Origin: an uncultured Bacteroidota bacterium
GTDB taxonomy: Bacteria; Bacteroidota; Bacteroidia; Chitinophagales; UBA8649
Direction: 5' to 3'
NCBI GenBank assembly: GCA_937139485.1
Contig: CAKZQD010000200.1
Span: 1 to 33,315, forward strand
DNA: 33,315 nt
Numbering within the stretch: position 1 is the first letter of the stretch; every line of letters begins with the position of its first letter. The position numbers and the translations under genes were made by a program. Below the pieces are notes generated by a model. The model ran no database searches, had not been told where the DNA came from, and worked only from the letters and a program-made list of their open reading frames with translations. This document shows, one piece after another, positions 30,848 to 33,315 of this stretch.

Positions 30848-33082
30848 ATGTTAGAAGTAAAAAAATCTTGGAAAGATTGGAAATTATTTACCAAAAATGG
30901 AAGACAGTTTTGGGCGTATAAATCTAAAGCCGAAAAGCTTGAGGATGTTGTACACGAAAATCACGAATTGTCTGAGGCAGATATTTGCCAAATGAAGGAA
31001 GATTTTGCCTTTAATAAAGCTGTAAATCCAAATTCTGGCGATAAAGTATTTCGTCATTTACAAATAGCAAAAGGTTTTGAAGCTTATAAAAACGAAGCTA
31101 AATCTGATGCTTTTGAAGATAAAGTAGAACATACAATAAAAAAAGGATTTCACTTTTTCAAACATTTACTTTCAGACGAAGGACATTTACCTGGCGACTA
31201 CGGTGGACCAATGTTTCTAATGCCTGGGTTAATTATTGCATCTTATTTAGCCAAAAAACCACTTCCAAACCAGCATCAGGAATTGATGAAAATTTATATC
31301 AATAACCACCAAAATGATGATGGCGGTTGGGGTTTTCATATAGAAGGTCATTCTACGATGTTTGGAACCGTGATGCAATATGTTTCTATGCGTTTGCTTG
31401 GTGCAGATAAGCACGAACCAAGTCTTGCAAAAGCCAGAAACTGGATAAAAGCAAACGGTGGTGCTTCAAGTATTCCGTCTTGGGGAAAGTATTATTTATC
31501 AGTTTTAAATGTGTACGACTGGAAAGGTTTTAACTCTGTTTTTCCTGAATTATGGTTGCTTCCAAAATGGCTTCCTTTTCATCCATCTAGATATTGGTGT
31601 CATAGTAGAATGGTGTATTTGCCTATGGCGTTCTGCTTTGGACACAAGATAAAAGCTGAAGAAAATGACTTGATTTTATCTTTGAGAGAAGAAATTTATA
31701 CTGAAAAGTATGAAGAAATCAACTGGAAAAAACAAAGAGACAACTGCGCCGAAACAGATATGTACACCGACCAAACCAAATGGTTAAAACTAATGAATTG
31801 GTTTACGAATACTTATGAAAAAGTCGCGCCAAAGTTTTTGAGAAAGCGTGCTTTGAACTACATTATGGATTACATCAACGCTGAAGATATTCAGACCAAA
31901 TATGTAAACATAGGACCGGTAAACCAGGCGATGAATTCTATCTGCGTTTGGAAAGAATACGGTGCTGATTCTGAGCAATTTGAGAAACACTATGAGCGTT
32001 GGTTTGATTATCTTTGGCTAGCTGAAGACGGTATGAAAATGGGCGGTTATAATGGCGACCAACTCTGGGAAACGGCTTTTACCATACGTGCAATGAACGA
32101 AAGCAAGATAGGGAAAGAATTTCCTGAAGCAATGACGAAAATGTACGATTTTGTAGATTATACGCAGATAAAAGAAGAGAATTACAAGCACGAAGAATTT
32201 TTTAGACAGCCTGCAAAAGGTGGTTGGCCGTTTTCTACTTTAGAGCACGCTTGGGTTGTAACAGACTGTACCGCAGAAGGTTTGGGTGCTTGTTTGAGTA
32301 TGCATCATCAAAAAATAGGTGAGCAAAAAGTAAGCGGCGATAGATTGAAAGAAGCTGTTGATTTGCTGCTTGGAATGCAAAACAAAGATGGCGGCTGGGC
32401 GACTTATGAAACGACACGTTCTTATAATTGGTTAGAAAAATTAAATCCTTCTGAGGTTTTTGCAGATATTATGCAAGATTATAGCTGGGTGGAATGTACT
32501 TCTGCTACCATTCAAGGGTTATTAGAATTTAAAGAACAATATCCTGACTACCGAAAAGCTGAAATAGAAGAAGCTGTGGTGGAAGGTCTAGAAGTGATTT
32601 TAGAAAAACAACGTGCAGATGGCTCTTGGTATGGTGGCTGGGGTGTTTGTTTTACTTACGGAACTATGTTTGGCATTGAAGCCTGCGCTAGAATAAAAGG
32701 ACTGGGTATTTATGATGCTGCCAAGCTAGACAAAGTGATGGCAAAAGCTTGCGATTTTCTAGTAAAACACCAAAAAGCTGATGGTGGCTGGGGCGAAAGT
32801 TTTGAGTCTTGCTCTACTAAAGAATATGTGGAAGCTTACACTTCGCAGGTTATTAATACGGCTTGGTCTTTACTGGGTCTAATGGCGGCAAACTACAAAG
32901 ATGCGTCTGTAATAGAAAACGGAATGAAACTTTTAATGAGCCGACAAACCAATGAAGGCGATTGGCTGCAAGAAAATATTTCTGGTGTGTTTAATTTTAA
33001 CTGTATGGAAACCTATAGTAATTATAGGAATATTTTTCCGTTGTGGGCGTTGAATAGGTGGTATGGGAAACAAATTAAATAG
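30848..33082 (+). CDS. osc: Oxidosqualene cyclase, predicted lanosterol-type
   Basis: 744 residues from ATG 30848. The catalytic motif is DCTAE (Asp473), which marks oxidosqualene cyclases; squalene-hopene cyclases have DxDD. Several QW repeats are present (QNDDGGWGF, QNKDGGWATYE, QRADGSWYGGWGV, HQKADGGWGES). At positions known to set the product (Arabidopsis CAS1 Tyr410, His477, Ile481) it has Tyr401 (GGYNGDQLWE), His467 and Val471 (EHAWVVTDC). Val at the third is the lanosterol-synthase state, Ile the cycloartenol one. ATG 30827 falls in a dispersed repeat and is less likely. Together with the upstream synthase and epoxidase it completes the entry to sterols; no later sterol enzymes are in the window. 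Confidence 0.94.
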   Translation: MLEVKKSWKDWKLFTKNGRQFWAYKSKAEKLEDVVHENHELSEADICQMKEDFAFNKAVNPNSGDKVFRHLQIAKGFEAYKNEAKSDAFEDKVEHTIKKGFHFFKHLLSDEGHLPGDYGGPMFLMPGLIIASYLAKKPLPNQHQELMKIYINNHQNDDGGWGFHIEGHSTMFGTVMQYVSMRLLGADKHEPSLAKARNWIKANGGASSIPSWGKYYLSVLNVYDWKGFNSVFPELWLLPKWLPFHPSRYWCHSRMVYLPMAFCFGHKIKAEENDLILSLREEIYTEKYEEINWKKQRDNCAETDMYTDQTKWLKLMNWFTNTYEKVAPKFLRKRALNYIMDYINAEDIQTKYVNIGPVNQAMNSICVWKEYGADSEQFEKHYERWFDYLWLAEDGMKMGGYNGDQLWETAFTIRAMNESKIGKEFPEAMTKMYDFVDYTQIKEENYKHEEFFRQPAKGGWPFSTLEHAWVVTDCTAEGLGACLSMHHQKIGEQKVSGDRLKEAVDLLLGMQNKDGGWATYETTRSYNWLEKLNPSEVFADIMQDYSWVECTSATIQGLLEFKEQYPDYRKAEIEEAVVEGLEVILEKQRADGSWYGGWGVCFTYGTMFGIEACARIKGLGIYDAAKLDKVMAKACDFLVKHQKADGGWGESFESCSTKEYVEAYTSQVINTAWSLLGLMAANYKDASVIENGMKLLMSRQTNEGDWLQENISGVFNFNCMETYSNYRNIFPLWALNRWYGKQIK

Positions 33083-33086
33083 TAAA

Positions 33087-33315
33087 ATGGACTTTAAATT
33101 TTATCATGGAACTTCAAACATTTTTCTAGATTCAATAAAAGAAAATGGATTAGGAGGATTAGAACGAAAAGTCCGTTCTGATAAAGGAGGTCATTATAAA
33201 ATAACCAAAGAATTGACCGAATTGGTAGAGGCTCTAGTTTTAAAGAAACCACCTATAAGTTTAGCGGCTATTCATCGCAAGGTTGTTGAAATAGCGAAAC
33301 AAAAAGGTTTAGTTG
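33087..33315 (+). CDS. Unrecognised gene, 3' end outside window
   Basis: An open frame begins at ATG 33087, five bases after the cyclase stop, and runs off the end (76 codons). It starts MDFKFYHGTSNIFLDSIKEN, and the YHGTS...SI..GL pattern resembles the N-terminus of ADP-ribosyltransferase-like or KptA-like folds; the following part (ITKELTELVEALVLKKPPIS) does not help. The function is not assigned. The short gap suggests co-transcription with the cyclase. Confidence 0.5.
   Translation, partial: MDFKFYHGTSNIFLDSIKENGLGGLERKVRSDKGGHYKITKELTELVEALVLKKPPISLAAIHRKVVEIAKQKGLV

Overview
The window is AT-rich DNA from a Bacteroidota bacterium, probably of the Flavobacteriales type. The evidence is a T9SS type-B (CHU_C) sorting domain on the first protein, repeated Bacteroidota -7 promoter elements (TAnnTTTG) upstream of genes, no obvious Shine-Dalgarno motifs, and the gene families themselves. 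No rRNA, tRNA or CRISPR array was seen.

Layout. 1-1449: 3' part of a repeat-rich secreted surface protein. 1465-9086: a light-response locus. A rightward operon (SRPBCC protein, photolyase, SDR epimerase, frameshifted TspO) faces a leftward operon (B12-dependent MerR photoreceptor of the CarH type, then crtI, crtB, crtZ and lycopene cyclase) that should make zeaxanthin. Three copies of TTTTGTTTA-N18-TAAAC(A/T)AAA sit at the SRPBCC promoter, the carH promoter and the carH/crtI junction, and probably tie the locus together. 9102-12505: MIP channel, META-domain lipoprotein, AAA/DUF4143 ATPase with twin upstream palindromes, and a small membrane protein. 12750-17497: sucB and sucA (2-oxoglutarate dehydrogenase E2 and E1), then thiol peroxidase.

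17604-22545 is a toxin-rich island: GNAT acetyltransferase, HipB-HipA, a Fic AMP-transferase, a RES-domain protein and a ParE/RelE-type toxin-antitoxin pair. The last pair is bracketed by two copies of the 3' end of korB. 22580-26065 encodes 2-oxoglutarate:ferredoxin oxidoreductase (korA, korB) and a ferredoxin; 26690-26941 is rpsT.

27052-33082 is a compact sterol-entry cluster: eukaryote-type squalene synthase, squalene monooxygenase and oxidosqualene cyclase, together sufficient for FPP to squalene to 2,3-oxidosqualene to a cyclised sterol. Active-site residues favour a lanosterol-type product. A HigBA toxin-antitoxin pair lies between the squalene synthase and the cyclase. The window ends inside a small unrecognised gene.

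The most notable points are the predicted CarH regulon with its conserved operator, the complete three-gene sterol module, the toxin pair flanked by a duplicated gene end, and the paired palindromes upstream of the DUF4143 ATPase. All function calls come from reading motifs by eye; no database search was run.
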